From positions 51,044,205 through 51,108,204 of the forward strand of contig OV050031.1 in the NCBI GenBank assembly GCA_920105625.2: a stretch of DNA of 64,000 nucleotides, read 5' to 3'. Both the position numbers and the translations under genes were made by a program. The notes below the pieces were generated by a model. The model was not told the DNA's origin, made no database searches, and worked only from the letters and a program-made list of their open reading frames with translations. Each line of letters opens with the position of its first letter. The stretch's first letter is position 1. Below are positions 1 to 15,000 of this stretch, in pieces. This stretch comes from Clusia tigrina. Its lineage: Eukaryota; Arthropoda; Insecta; Diptera; Clusiidae.

Positions 1-120
1 AAACTTGAAATTTTGTGACAATAAATTACTATTGTCAATTTGAGATATCGGTATAACAGTGCTTCCCTTGAGTAAAAATCAAACACTGATGAAACTTCAA
101 AATTCACTAACTTTTATACT

Positions 121-720
121 GTGCGTAATATAACTATCAAAGTTTGCAACATTGAAATGCCGTAAGTTTTTATTGGTGCGTCATATGACCTTGAAATTTT
201 ATGACAATAAAGTACTATTGTTAATTTCAAATATCGGAATAACAGTGCTACCCTTGAGTAAAAAATATAACACTGATGTAACTTCAAAGTTCACTAACTT
301 TTATACTGTGCGTAATATAACTAAAAAATTTTGCAATATTGAAATGCTGTAACTTTTTACTGGTGCTTCATAAACATTTGAAATTTTGTGACAATAAAGT
401 ACTATTGTCAATTTGAGATATCGGCATAACAGTGCTTCCCTTGAATAAAAAATGAAACACTGATACAACTTCAAAGTTCACTAACTTTTATACTGTGCGT
501 AACATAACTATCAAAGTTTGCAATATTGAAATGCTGTAACTTTTTACTGGAGCGTCATAATACCTTGAAATTTTTTTACACTAAAGTACTATTGTCAATT
601 TAAAATATCGGTATAACAGTGCTACCCTTGGGTAAAAAATGAAACACTGATGCAACTTAAAATTTCACTAACTTCAATACTGTGCGTAATATAACTATCA
701 AAGTTTGCAACATTGAAATG
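121..720 (+). repeat. 1493-bp-spaced duplication, copy 1
   Basis: The words ATATGACC at 183, TGGTGCTTCA at 361 and TGGAGCGTCATAAT at 548 reappear at 1676, 1854 and 2041, each exactly 1493 bp on, which is 8 monomers. Matching sequence starts near 121 and fades near 720. The monomer carrying ATATGACC and CAAATATCGGAATAACAG belongs to a type that returns in Block C (17972, 20546, 22413, 23772) and Block E (39772). Confidence 0.75.
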
Positions 721-1613
721 CTGTAACTTTATACTGTTGCGTCATAAGACCTTTAAATTTTGTGACAATAATGTACTATTGTCAATTTGAGATATCGGTA
801 TAACAGTGCTACCCTTGAGTAAAAAATGAAACACTGATGAAACTTCAAAATTCTCAAACTTTTATACTGTGCGTAATATAACTTTCAAAGTTTGCAACAT
901 TGAAATGCTGTAACTTTTTACTGGTGCGTCATAAATCTCGAAATTTTGTGACAATAAAATACTATTGTCAATTTGAAATATCGGTAAAACCGTGCTACGC
1001 TTGAGTAAAAAATGAAACACTGATGCAACTACAAAATTCAGTAACTTTTATACTGTGCGTAATATAACTATCAAAGTTAGCAACTTTGAAATGCTGTAAC
1101 TTTTTACTGGTGCGTCATAAAACCTCGAAATTTTGTGACAATAAAATACTATTGTGAATTTGAAATATCGGTAAAACAGTGCTACCCTTGAGTAAAAATC
1201 AAACACTGATGCAACTACAAAATTCACTAACTTTTATACTGTGAGTAATATAACTATCAAAGTTTGCAACATTGAAATGCTGTAACTTTTTACTGGAGCG
1301 TCATAAGACCTTGAAATTTTGTGACATTATTGTACTATTGTCAATTTGAGATATCGATATAACAGTGCTACCCTTGAGTAAAAATGAAACACTGATGAAA
1401 CTTCAAAGCTCACTTACCTTTATTCTGTGCGTAATATAACTATCAAAGTTTGCAACATTGAATTGCTGTAACTTTTTCCTGGAGCGTCATAAGACCTTGA
1501 AACTTTGTGACAACAAAGCACTATTATCAATTTGAAATATCGGTATAATAATGCTACCCTTGAGTAAAAAATGAAACACTGATGCAACTTCAAAGCTCAC
1601 TTACCTTTATTCT

Positions 1614-2213
1614 GTGCGTAATATAACTATCAAAGTTTGCAACATTGAAATGCTGTAAGTTTTTATTGGTGCGTTATATGACCTTGAAATTTTATGACAA
1701 TAAAGTACTATTGTTAATTTCAAATATCGGAATAACAGTGCTACCCTTGAGTAAAAAATAAAACACTGATGTAACTTCAAATTTCACTAACTTTTATACT
1801 GTGCGTAATATAACTAAAAAAGTTTGCAACATTGAAATGCTGTAACTTTTTACTGGTGGTTCATAAAAATTTGAAATTTTGTGACAATAAAGTACTATTG
1901 TCAATTTGAGATGTCGGCATAACAGTGCTTCCCTTGAGTAAAAAATGAAACACTGATACAACTTCAAAGTTCACTAACTTTTATACTGTGCGTAACATAA
2001 CTATCAAAGTTTGCAATATTGAAATGCTGTAACTTTTTACTGGAGCGTCATAATACCTTGAAATTTTTTGACACTAAAGTACTATTGTCAATTTAAAATA
2101 TCGGTATAACAGTGCTACCCTTGAGTAAAAATGAAACACTGATGCAACTTAAAAATTCACTAACTTCAATACTGTGCGTAATATAACTTTCAAAGTTTGC
2201 AACATTGAAATGC
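1614..2213 (+). repeat. 1493-bp-spaced duplication, copy 2
   Basis: Second copy of 121-720, with scattered substitutions such as GTTATATG for GTCATATG and GATGTCGG for GATATCGG. The copies differ from each other more than the copies within Block D do, which suggests an older duplication. Confidence 0.75.
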
Positions 2214-5200
2214 TGTAACTTTTTACTGGAGCGTCATAAGTCCTTGAAATTTTGTGACAATAAAGTACTATTGTCAATTTGAGATATTGGTATAACAGTG
2301 CTACCTTTGAGTAAGAAATGAAATACTGATGCAACTTAAAAATTCACTAACTTCTATACTGTGCGTAATATAACTTTCAAAGTTTGCAACATTGAAATGC
2401 TGTAACTTTTTACTGGTGCGTCATAAAACCTCGAAATTTTGTGACAATAAAATTCTATTGCCTATTTGAAATATCGGTAAAACAGTGCTACCATTGAGTA
2501 AAAATCAAACACTGATGCAACTACAAAATTCACTAACTTTTATTCTGTGAGTTATATAACTATCAAAGTTTGCAACATTGAAATGCTGTAACTTTTTACT
2601 GGGGCGTCATAAGACCTTGAAATTTTGTGATAATAATGTTCTATTGTCAGTTTAAAATATCGGTATAACAGTGCTACCTTTGAGTAAAAAATGAAATACT
2701 GATGCAACTTCAAAATTCACTAACTTATATACTGTGCCTAATATAACTATCAAAGTTTGCAACATTGAAATGCTGTAACTTTTTACTGGTGCGTGATAAA
2801 TCTCGAAATTTTGTGACAATAAAATACTATTGTCAATTTGAAATATCGGTAAAACCGTGCTACGCTTGAGTAAAAAATGAAACACTGATGCAACTACAAA
2901 ATTCAGTAACTTTTATACTGTGCGTAATATAACTATCAAAGTTAGCAACTTTGAAATGCTGTAACTTTTTACTGGTGAGTCGTAAAACCTTGAAATTTTA
3001 TGACAATAAAGTACTATTGTCAATTTCAAATATCGGAATAACACTACCCTTGAGTAAAAAATAAAACACTGATGTAACTTCAAAGTTCACTAACTTTTAT
3101 ACTGTGCGTAATATTACTAAAAAAGTTTGCAATATTGAAATGCTGTAACTTTTTACTGGTGCTTCATAAAAACTTGAAATTTTGTGACAATAAATTACTA
3201 TTGTCAATTTGAGATATCGGTATAACAGTGCTTCCCTTGAGTAAAAATCAAACACTGATGCAACTACAAAATTCACTAACTTTTATACTGTGGTAATATA
3301 ACTATCAAAGTTTGCAACATTAAAATGCTGTAACTTTTTACTGGAGCGTCATAAGACCCTGAAATTTTGTGACAATATTGTACTATTGTCAATTTGAGAT
3401 ATCGGTATAACAGTGCTTCCCTTGAGTAAAAAATGAAACACTGATGCAACTTAAAAATTCACTAACTTCAATACTGTGCGTAATATAACTATAAAAGTTT
3501 GCAACATTGAAATGCTGTAACTTTATACTGTTGCATCATAAGACCTTGAAATTTTGTGACAATAAAGTACTATTGTCAATATGAGATATCGGTATAACAG
3601 TGCTACCGTTGAGTAAAAAATGAAACACTGATGCAACTTAAAAATTCACTAACTTCTATACTGTGCGTAATATAACTTTCAAAGTTTGCAACATTGAAAT
3701 GCTGTAACTTTTTACTGGTGCGTCATAAAACCTCGAAATTTTGTGACAATAAAATTCTATTGTCTATTTGAAATATCGGTAAAACAGTGCTACCATTGAG
3801 TAAAAATCAAACACTGATGCAACTACAAAATTCACTAACTTTTATTCTGTGAGTAATATAACTATCAAAGTTTGCAACATTGAAATGCTGTAACTTTTCA
3901 CTGGGGCGTCATAAGACCTTGAAATTTTGTGATAATATTGTACTATTGTCAATTTGAGATATCGGTATAACAGTGCTACCCTTGAGTAAAAATGAAACAC
4001 TGATGAAACTTCAAAATTCACTAACTTTTATACTGTGCGTAATATAACTATCAAAGTTTGCAATATTGAAATGCTGTAACTTTTTACTGGTGCGTTGTAA
4101 GACCTTAAAATTTTGTGACAATAATGTACTATTGTCAATTCGAGATATCGGTATAACAGTGCTACCCTTGAGTAAAAAATGAAACACTGATGCAACTACA
4201 AAATTCAGTAACTTTTATACTGTGCGTAATATAACTATCAAAGTTAGCAATTTTGAAATACTGTAACTTTTTACTGGTGCGTCGTAAAACCTTGAAATTT
4301 TATGACAATAAAGTACTATTGTCAATTTCAAATATCGGAATAACGCTACCCTTGAGTAAAAATAAAACACTGATGTAACTTCAAAGTTCACTAACTTTTA
4401 TACTGTACGTAATATAACTATCAAAGTTTGCAACATTGAAATGCTGTAACTTTTTACTGGTGCTTCGTAAAAACTTGAAATTTTGTGACAATAAATTACT
4501 ATTGTCAATTTGAGATATCGGTATAACAGTGCTTCCCTTGAGTAAAAATCAAACACTGATGCAACTACAAAACTCACTAACTTTTATACTGTGAGTAATA
4601 TAACTATCAAAGTTTGCAACATTGAAATGCTGTAACTTTTTACTGGGGCGTCATAAGACTTTGAAATTTTTTGATAATAATGTTCTATTGTCAGTTTAAA
4701 ATATCGGTATAACAGTGCTACCTTTGAGTAAAAAATGAAACACTGATGCAACTTCAAAATTCACTAATTTATATACTGTGCCTAATATAACTATCAAAGT
4801 TTGCAATATTGAAATGCTGTAACTTTTTACTGGTGCTTCATAAAAATTTGAAATTTTGTGACAATAAAGTACTATTGTCAATTTAAAATATCGGTATAAC
4901 AGTGCTACCCTTGAGTAAAAATGAAACACTGATGCAACTTAAAAATTCACTAACTTCAATACTGTGGGTAATATAACTATCAAAGTTTGCAACATTGAAA
5001 TGATGTAACTTTTTACTGGTGCGTCATAAATCTCGAAATTTTGAGACAATAAATTACTATTGTCAATTTGAAATATCGGTAAAACCGTGCTACGCTTGAG
5101 TAAAAAATGAAACACTGATGCAACTACAAAATTCAGTAACTTTTATACTATGAGTAATATAACTATCAAAGTTTGCAACATTGAAATGCTGTAACTTTAT

Positions 5201-8170
5201 ACTGGAGCGTCATAAGAACTTGAAATTTTGTGACAGTAATGTACTATTGTCAATTTGAGATATCGGTATAACCGTGCTACCCTTGAGTAAAAATGAAACA
5301 CTGATGTAACTTCAAAGTTCACTAACTTTTATACTGTACGTAATATAACTATCAAAGTTTGCAACATTGAAATGCTGTAACTTTTTACTGGTGCGTCATA
5401 AAACCTCGAAATTTAGTGACAATAAAATTCTATTGTCTATTTGAAATATCGGTAAAACAGTGCTACCATTGAGTAAAAATCAAACACTGATGCAACTACA
5501 AAATTCACTAACTTTTATTCTGTGAGTAATATAACTATCAAAGTTTGCAACATTGAAATACTGTAACTTTTTACTGGGGCGTCATAAGACCTTGAAATTT
5601 TGTGATAATAATGTTCTATTGTCAGTTTAAAATATCGGTATAACAGTGCTACCTTTGAGTAAAAAATGAAACACTGATGCAACTTCAAAATTCACTAACT
5701 TATATACTGTGCCTAATATAACTATCAAAGTTTGCAACATTGAAATGCTGTAACTTTTTACTGGTGCGTCATAAATCTCGAAATTTTGTGACAATAAAAT
5801 TCTATTGTCTATCTGAAATATCGGTAAAACAGTGCTACCATTGAGTAAAAATCAAACACTGATGCAACTACAAAATTCACTAACTTTTATTCTGTGAGTA
5901 ATATAACTATCAAAGTTTGCAACATTGAAATGCTGTAACTTTTTACTGGGGCGTCATAAGACCTTGAAATTTTGTGATAATATTGTACTATTGTCAATTT
6001 GAGATATCGGTATAACAGTGCTACCCTTGAGTAAAAATGAAACACTGATAAAACTTAAAAATTCACTAACTTTTATACTGTGCGTAATATAACTATCAAA
6101 GTTTGCAATATTGAAATGCTGTAACTTTTTACTGGTGAGTTGTCAGACCTTAAAATTGTGTGACAATAATGTACTATTGTCAATTCGAGATATCGGTATA
6201 ATGGTGCTACCCTTGAGTAAAAAATGAAACACTGATGCAACTACAAAATTCAGTAATTTTTATACTGTGCGTAATATAACTATCAAAGTTAGAAACTTTG
6301 AAATGCTGCAACTTTTTACTGGTGCGTCGTAAAACCTTGAAATTTTATGACAATAAAGTACTATTGTCAATTTCAAATATCGGAATATCGCTACCCTTCA
6401 GTAAAAAATAAAACACTGATGTAACTTCAAAGTTCACTAACTTTTATACTGTGCGTAATATAACTAAAAAAGTTTGCAATATTGAAATGCTGTAACTTTT
6501 TACTGGTGCTTCATAAAAGCTTGAAATTTTTGACAATAAATTACTATTGTCAATTTGAGATATCGGTATAACAGTGCTTCCCTTGAGTAAAAATCAAACA
6601 CTGATGCAACTACAAAATTCACTAACTTTTATACTGTGAGTAATATAACTATCAAAGTTTGCAACATTAAAATGCTGTAACTTTTTACTGGAGCGGACCT
6701 TGAAATTTTGTGACAATATTGTACTATTGTCAATTTGAGATATCGGTATAACAGTGCTACCCTTGAGTAAAAATGAAACACTGATGAAACTTCAAAATTC
6801 ACTAACTTTTATACTGTGCGTAATATAACTATCAAAGTTTGCAATATTGAAATGCTGTAACTTTTTACTGGTGCGTTGTAAGACCTTAAAATTTTGTGAC
6901 AATAATGTACTATTGTCAATTCGAGATATCGGTATAACAGTGCTACCCTTGAGTAAAAAATGAAACACTGATGGAACTACAAAATTCAGTAACTTTTATA
7001 CTGTGCGTAATATAACTATCAAAGTTAGCAACTTTGAAATGCTGTAACTCTTTACTGGTGCGTCGTAAAACCTTGAAATTTTGTGACAATAAAGTACTAT
7101 TGTCAATTTCAAATGTCGGAATAACGCTACCCTTGAGTAAAAAATAAAACACTGATGTAACTTCAAAGTTCACTAACTTTTATACTGTACGTAATATAAC
7201 TAAAAAAGTTTGCAACATTGAAATGCTGTAACTTTTTACTGGTGCTTCATAAAAACTTGAAATTTTGTGACAATAAATTACTATTGTCAATTTGAGATAT
7301 CGGTATAACAGTGCTTCCCTTGAGTAAAAATCAAACACTGATGCAACTACAAAATTCACTAACTTTTATACTGTGAGTAATATAACTATCAAAGTTTGCA
7401 ACATTCAAATGCTGTAACTTTTTACTGGGGCGTCATAAGACCTTGTAATTTTGTGATAATAATGTTCTATTGTCAGTTTAAAATATCGGTATAACAGTGC
7501 TACCCTTGAGTAAAAAATGAAACACTGATGCAACTTCAAAATTCACTAATTTATATACTGTGCCTAATATAACTATCAAAGTTTGCAACATTGAAATGCT
7601 GTAACTTTTTACTGGTGCTTCATAAAAATTTGAAATTTTGTGACAATAAAGTACTATTGTCAATTTGAGATATCGCCATAACAGTGCTTCCCTTGAGTAA
7701 AAAATGAAACACTGATACAACTTCAAAGTTCACTAACTTTTATACTGTGCGTAACATAACTATCAAAGTTTGCAATATTGAAATGCTGTAAATTTTTACT
7801 GGAGCGTCATAATACCTTGAAATTTTTTGACAATAAAGTACTATTTTCAATTTCAAATATCGGAATAACGCTACCCTTGAGTAAAAAATAAAACACTGAT
7901 GTAACTTCAAAGTTCACTAATTTTTATACTGTGCGTAATATAACTAAAAAAGTTTGCAATATTGAAATGCTGTAACTTTTTACTGGTGCTTCATAAAAAC
8001 TTGAAATTTTGTGACAATAAATTACTATTGTCAATTTGAGATATCGGAATAACAGTGCTTCCCTTGAGTAAAAATTAAACACTGATGCAACTACAAAATT
8101 CATTAACTTTTATACTATGAGTAATATAACTATCAAAGTTTGCAACATTGAAATGCTGTAACTTTTTACT

Positions 8171-9639
8171 GGGGCGTCATAATCCCTTGAAATTTTGTGA
8201 TAATAATGTTCTATTGTCAGTTTAAAATATCGGCATAACAGTGCTTCCCTTGAGTAAAAAATGAAACACTGATACAACTTCAAAGTTCACTAACTTTTAT
8301 ACTGTGCGTAACATAACTATCAAAGTTTGCAATATTGAAATGCTGTAACTTTTTACTGGAGCGTCATAATACCTTGAAATTTTTGACAATAAATTACTAT
8401 TGTCAATTTAAAATATCGGTATAACAGTGCTACCTTTGAGTAAAAACTGAAACACTAATGCAACTTCAAAATTCACTTACTTTTATACTGTGCGTAATAT
8501 AACTGTCAAAGTTTGCAACATTGAAATGTTGTAACTTTTTACTGGAGCGTCATAAGACCTTGAAATTTTTTGACAATAAATATCGGTATAACCCTGCTAC
8601 CTTTGAGTAAAAAATGAAACACTGATGCAACTTAAAAATTCACTAACTTTTATACTGTGCGTAATATAACTATCAAAGTTTGCAACATTCAAATGCTGTA
8701 ACTTTTTACTGGAGCGTCATAAGAACTTGAAATTTTGTGACCGTAATGTACTATTGTCAATTTGAGATATCGGTATAGCAGTGCTACCCCTGAGTAAAAA
8801 TGAAACAATGATGAAACTTCAAAATTCACTAACTTTTATACTGTACGTAATATAACTATCAAAGTTTGAAACATTGAAAAGCTGTAACTTTTTACTGGTG
8901 CGTCATAAAACCTCGAAATTTTGTGACAATAAAATACTATTGTGAATTTGAAATATCGGTAAAACAGTGCTACCCTTGAGTAAAAATCAAACACTGATGC
9001 AACTACCAAATTCACTAACTTTTATACTGTGCGTAATATAACTATCAAAGTTTGCAATATTGAAATGCTGTAACTTTTTACTGGTGCGTTGTAAGACCTT
9101 AAAACTTTGTGACAATAATGTACTATTGTCAATTCGAGATATCGGTATAACAGTGCTACCCTTGAGTAAAAAATGAAACACTGATGCAACTACAAAATTC
9201 AGTAACTTTTATACTGTGCGTAATATAACTATCAAAGTTAGCAACTTTGAAATGCTGTAACTTTTTACTGGTGCGTCGTAAAACCTTGAAATTTTGTGAC
9301 AATAAAGTACTATTGTCAATTTCAAATGTCGGAATAACGCTACCCTTGAGTAAAAAATAAAACACTGATGTAACTTCAAAGTTCACTAACTTTTATACTG
9401 TACGTAATATAACTAAAAAAGTTTGCAATATTGAAATGCTGTAACTTTTTACTGGTGCTTCATAAAAACTTGAAATTTTGTGACAATAAATTACTATTGT
9501 CAATTTGAGATATCGGTATAACAGTGCTTCCCTTGAGTAAAAATCAAACACTGATGCAACTACAAAATTCACTAACTTTTATACTGTGAGTAATATAACT
9601 ATCAAAGTTTGCAACATTGAAATGCTGTAACTTTTTACT
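8171..9639 (+). repeat. 1.47-kb tandem duplication in Block B, copy 1
   Basis: GGGGCGTCATAATCCC at 8171 recurs at 9640, and a related GGGGCGTCATAAGCCC follows at 11108. The shortened-monomer junction at 8581 recurs at 10049, 1468 bp on. The length corresponds to 8 monomers, one of which lacks 20 bp and others carry small indels. Copies 1 and 2 look nearly identical. Confidence 0.8.
8561..8600 (+). repeat. Shortened monomer type lacking 20 bp (first of 11)
   Basis: GACAATAAA runs directly into TATCGGTATAACC, removing 20 bp that include the palindrome's right arm. The TATCGG start of this junction lies at 8581, 10049, 13196, 16716, 18935, 19476, 26040, 43764, 44490, 46378 and 47104. All 11 have the same breakpoint, and most share CCCTGCTACCTTTGAG or CCGTGCTACCTTTGAG downstream, so they probably descend from one deletion. 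Short A-rich identity at the ends (ATAAA and TTAAAA) is compatible with slippage. Confidence 0.8.
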
Positions 9640-11107
9640 GGGGCGTCATAATCCCTTGAAATTTTGTGATAATAATGTTCTATTGTCAGTTTAAAATATC
9701 GGCATAACAGTGCTTCCCTTGAGTAAAAAATGAAACACTGATACAACTTCAAAGTTCACTAACTTTTTACTGTGCGTAACATAACTATCAAAGTTTGCAA
9801 TATTGAAATGCTGTAACTTTTTACTGGAGCGTCATAATACCTTGAAATTTTTGACAATAAATTACTATTGTCAATTTAAAATATCGGTATAACAGTGCTA
9901 CCTTTGAGTAAAAACTGAAACACTAATGCAACTTCAAAATTCACTTACTTTTATACTGTGCGTAATATAACTATCAAAGTTTGCAACATTGAAATGTTGT
10001 AACTTTTTACTGGAGCGTCATAAGACCTTGAAATTTTTTGACAATAAATATCGGTATAACCCTGCCACCTTTGAGTAAAAAATGAAACACTGATGCAACT
10101 TAAAAATTCACTAACTTTTATACTGTGCGTAATATAACTATCAAAGTTTGCAACATTCAAATGCTGTAACTTTTTACTGGAGCGTCATAAGAACTTGAAA
10201 TTTTGTGACCGTAATGTACTATTGTCAATTTGAGATATCGGTATAGCAGTGCTACCCCTGAGTAAAAATGAAACAATGATGAAACTTCAAAATTCACTAA
10301 CTTTTATACTGTACGTAATATAACTATCAAAGTTTGAAACATTGAAAAGCTGTAACTTTTTACTGGTGCGTCATAAAACCTCGAAATTTTGTGACAATAA
10401 AATACTATTGTGAATTTGAAATATCGGTAAAACAGTGCTACCCTTGAGTAAAAATCAAACACTGATGCAACTACCAAATTCACTAACTTTTATACTGTGC
10501 GTAATATAACTATCAAAGTTTGCAATATTGAAATGCTGTAACTTTTTACTGGTGCGTTGTAAGACCTTAAAATTTTGTGACAATAATGTACTATTGTCAA
10601 TTCGAGATATCGGTATAACAGTGCTACCCTTGAGTAAAAAATGAAACACTGATGCAACTACAAAATTCAGTAACTTTTATACTGTGCGTAATATAACTAT
10701 CAAAGTTAGCAACTTTGAAATGCTGTAACTTTTTACTGGTGCGTCGTAAAACCTTGAAATTTTGTGACAATAAAGTACTATTGTCAATTTCAAATGTCGG
10801 AATAACGCTACCCTTGAGTAAAAAATAAAACACTGATGTAACTTCAAAGTTCACTAACTTTTATACTGTACGTAATATAACTAAAAAAGTTTGCAATATT
10901 GAAATGCTGTAACTTTTTACTGGTGCTTCATAAAAACTTGAAATTTTGTGACAATAAATTACTATTGTCAATTTGAGATATCGGTATAACAGTGCTTCCC
11001 TTGAGTAAAAATCAAACACTGATGCAACTACAAAATTCACTAACTTTTATACTGTGAGTAATATAACTATCAAAGTTTGCAACATTGAAATGCTGTAACT
11101 TTTTACT
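9640..11107 (+). repeat. 1.47-kb tandem duplication in Block B, copy 2
   Basis: Adjacent second copy of 8171-9639. Differences seen include CTGCCACC for CTGCTACC near 10060 and TTTTTACTG for TTTATACTG near 9765. A single copy of this segment is present in unit 2 (12785 to about 14254) and is started again in unit 3 (16305 onward). Confidence 0.8.
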
Positions 11108-12045
11108 GGGGCGTCATAAGCCCTTGAAATTTTGTGATAATAATGTTCTATTGTCAGTTTAAAATATCGGCATAACAGTGCTTCCCTTGAGTAAAAAATG
11201 AAACACTGATACAACTTCAAAGTTCACTAACTTTTATACTGTGCGTAACATAACTATCAAAGTTTGCAATATTGAAATGCTGTAACTTTTTACTGGAGCG
11301 TGATAATACCTTGAAATATTTTGACAATAAAGTACTATTGTCAATTTAAAATATCGGTATAACAGTGCTACCTTTGAGTAAAAAATGAAAAACTGATGCA
11401 ACTTCAAAATTCACTTACTTTTATACTCTGCGTAATATAACTATCAAAGTTTGCAACATTGAAATGCTGAAACTTTTTACTGGAGCGTCATAAGAACTTG
11501 AAATTTTGTGACAGTAATGTACTATTGTCAATTTGAGATATCGGTATAACCGTGCTACCCTTGAGTAAAAATGAAACACTGATGAAACTTCAAAATTCAC
11601 TAACTTTTATACTATGCGTAATATAACTATCAAATTTTGCAACATTGAAATGCTGTAACTTTTTACTGGTGCGTCATAAGACCTTAAAATTTTTTGACAA
11701 TAAAGTACTATTTGCAATTTTAAATATCGGTATAACCGTGCTACCTTTGAGTAAAAAATGAAACACTGATGCAACTTAAAAATTCACTAACTTTTATACT
11801 GTGCGTAATATAACTATCAAAGTTTGCAACATTGAAATACTGTAACTTTTTACTGGTGCGTCATAAGACCTTGAAGTTTTTTGACAAAAAGTACTATTGG
11901 CAATTTTAAATATCGGTATAGCAGTGCTACCTTTGAATAAAAAATGAAACACTGATGCATCTTAAAAATTCACAAACTTTTATACTGTGCGTAATATAAT
12001 TATCAAAGTTTGCAACATTGAAATGCTGTAACTTTTTACTGGTGC

Positions 12046-15000
12046 GTCATAATACCTTGTAATTTTGTGATAATAATGTTCTATTGTCAGTTTAAAATAT
12101 CGGTATAACAGTGCTACCCTTGAGTAAAAAATGAAACACTGATGCAACTTCAAAATTCACTAATTTATATACTGTGCCTAATATAACTATCAAAGTTTGC
12201 AACATTGAAATGCTGTAACTTTTTACTGGTGCTTCATAAAAATTTGAAATTTTGTGACAATAAAGTACTATTGTCAATTTGAGATATCGCCATAACAGTG
12301 CTTCCCTTGAGTAAAAAATGAAACACTGATACAACTTCAAAGTTCACTAACTTTTATACTGTGCGTAACATAACTATCAAAGTTTGCAATATTGAAATGC
12401 TGTAAATTTTTACTGGAGCGTCATAATACCTTGAAATTTTTTGACAATAAAGTACTATTGTCAATTTCAAATATCGGAATAACGCTACCCTTGAGTAAAA
12501 AATAAAACACTGATGTAACTTCAAAGTTCACTAATTTTTATACTGTGCGTAATATAACTAAAAAAGTTTGCAATATTGAAATGCTGTAACTTTTTACTGG
12601 TGCTTCATAAAAACTTGAAATTTTGTGACAATAAATTACTATTGTCAATTTGAGATATCGGTATAACAGTGCTTCCCTTGAGTAAAAATCAAACACTGAT
12701 GCAACTACAAAATTCACTAACTTTTATACTGTGAGTAATATAACTATCAAAGTTTGCAACATTGAAATGCTGTAACTTTTTACTGGGGCGTCATAATCCC
12801 TTGAAATTTTGTGATAATAATGTTCTATTGTCAGTTTAAAATATCGGCATAACAGTGCTTCCCTTGAGTAAAAAATGAAACACTGATACAACTTCAAAGT
12901 TCACTAACTTTTATACTGTGCGTAACATAATTATCAAAGTTTGCAATATTGAAATGCTGTAACTTTTTACTGGAGCGTCATAATACCTTGAAATTTTTTG
13001 ACAATAAATTACTATTGTCAATTTAAAATATCGGTATAACAGTGCTACCTTTGAGTAAAAACTGAAACACTAATGCAACTTCAAAATTCACTTACTTTTA
13101 TACTGTGCGTAATATAACTATCAAAGTTTGCAACATTGAAATGTTGTAACTTTTTACTGGAGCGTCATAAGACCTTGAAATTTTTTGACAATAAATATCG
13201 GTATAACCCTGCTACCTTTGAGTAAAAAATGAAACACTGATGCAACTTAAAAATTCACTAACTTTTATACTGTGCGTAATATAACTATCAAAGTTTGCAA
13301 CATTCAAATGCTGTAACTTTTTACTGGAGCGTCATAAGAACTTGACATTTTGTGACCGTAATGTACTATTGTCAATTTGAGATATCGGTATAGCAGTGCT
13401 ACCCCTGAGTAAAAATGAAACAATGATGAAACTTCAAAATTCACTAACTTTTATACTGTACGTAATATAACTATCAAAGTTTGAAACATTGAAAAGCTGT
13501 AACTTTTTACTGGTGCGTCATAAAACCTCGAAATTTTGTGACAATAAAATACTATTGTGAATTTGAAATATCGGTAAAACAGTGCTACCCTTGAGTAAAA
13601 ATCAAACACTGATGCAACTACCAAATTCACTAACTTTTATACTGTGCGTAATATAACTATCAAAGTTTGCAATATTGAAATGCTGTAACTTTTTACTGGT
13701 GCGTTGTAAGACCTTAAAATTTTGTGACAATAATGTACTATTGTCAATTCGAGATATCGGTATAACAGTGCTACCCTTGAGTAAAAAATGAAACACTGAT
13801 GCAACTACAAAATTCAGTAACTTTTATACTGTGCGTAATATAACTATCAAAGTTAGCAACTTTGAAATGCTGTAACTTTTTACTGGTGCGTCGTAAAACC
13901 TTGAAATTTTGTGACAATAAATCACTATTGTCAATTTCAAATGTCGGAATAACGCTACCCTTGAGTAAAAAATAAAACACTGATGTAACTTCAAAGTTCA
14001 CTAACTTTTATACTGTACGTAATATAACTAAAAAAGTTTGCAATATTGAAATGCTGTAACTTTTTACTGGTGCTTCATAAAAACTTGAAATTTTGTGACA
14101 ATAAATTACTATTGTCAATTTGAGATATCGGTATAACAGTGCTTCCCTTGAGTAAAAATCAAACACTGATGCAACTGCAAAATTCACTAACTTTTATACT
14201 GTGAGTAATATAACTATCAAAGTTTGCAACATTGAAATGCTGTAACTTTTTACTGGGGCGTCATAAGCCCTTGAAATTTTGTGATAATAATGTTCTATTG
14301 TCAGTTTAAAATATCGGCATAACAGTGCTTCCCTTGAGTAAAAAATGAAACACTGATACAACTTCAAAGTTCACTAACTTTTATACTGTGCGTAACATAA
14401 CTATCAAAGTTTGCAATATTGAAATGCTGTAACTTTTTACTGGAGCGTCATAATACCTTGAAATATTTTGACAATAAAGTACTATTGTCAATTTAAAATA
14501 TCGGTATAACAGTGCTACCTTTGAGTAAAAAATGAAAAACTGATGCAACTTCAAAATTCACTTACTTTTATACTGTGCGTAATATAACTATCAAAGTTTG
14601 CAACATTGAAATGCTGAAACTTTTTACTGGAGCGTCATAAGAACTTGAAATTTTGTGACAGTAATGTACTATTGTCAATTTGAGATATCGGTATAACCGT
14701 GCTACCCTTGAGTAAAAATGAAACACTGATGAAACTTCAAAATTCACTAACTTTTATATTATGCGTAATATAACTATCAAATTTTGCAACATTGAAATGC
14801 TGTAACTTTTTACTGGTGCGTCATAAGACCTTAAAATTTTTTGACAATAAAGTACTATTTGCAATTTTAAATATCGGTATAACCGTGCTACCTTTGAGTA
14901 AAAAATGAAACACTGATGCAACTTAAAACTTCACAAACTTTTATACTGTGAGTAATATAACTATCAAAGTTTGCAACATTGAAATACTGTAACTTTTTAC

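Larger units (their letters stand above)
1..7430 (+). repeat. Block A: diverse monomer mosaic
   Basis: Neighbouring monomers here differ noticeably, and similar ones recur at irregular multiples. Besides the 1493-bp pair listed separately, a segment around 930-1110 carrying GTGCTACGCTTGAG (word CGCTTGAG at 999) and then AAAGTTAGCAACTTTG recurs around 2795-2975 (CGCTTGAG at 2863), an offset of 1864 bp or 10 monomers. A subfamily with TGATAATAATGTTCTATTG and CAGTTTAAAATATCGG appears near 2630, 4672 and 5604. A 7-bp loss in GAGCGGACC near 6694 removes TCATAA-type bases. The right edge is placed where the Block B unit first begins and is approximate. Confidence 0.75.
7430..12045 (+). repeat. Block B, unit 1 (about 4.6 kb)
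   Basis: The unit opens with a monomer containing CTTGTAATTTTGTGATAATA followed by ACTAATTTATATACTGTGCC. The same opening returns about 4614 bp later. Inside is a tandem duplication of about 1.47 kb, described separately, which makes this unit longer than unit 2. Later monomers carry TTTGCAATTTTAAATATCGG and the CCGTGCTACCTTTGAG variant. The same monomer types recur in the right part of unit 2 and near 29.2 kb. Confidence 0.75.
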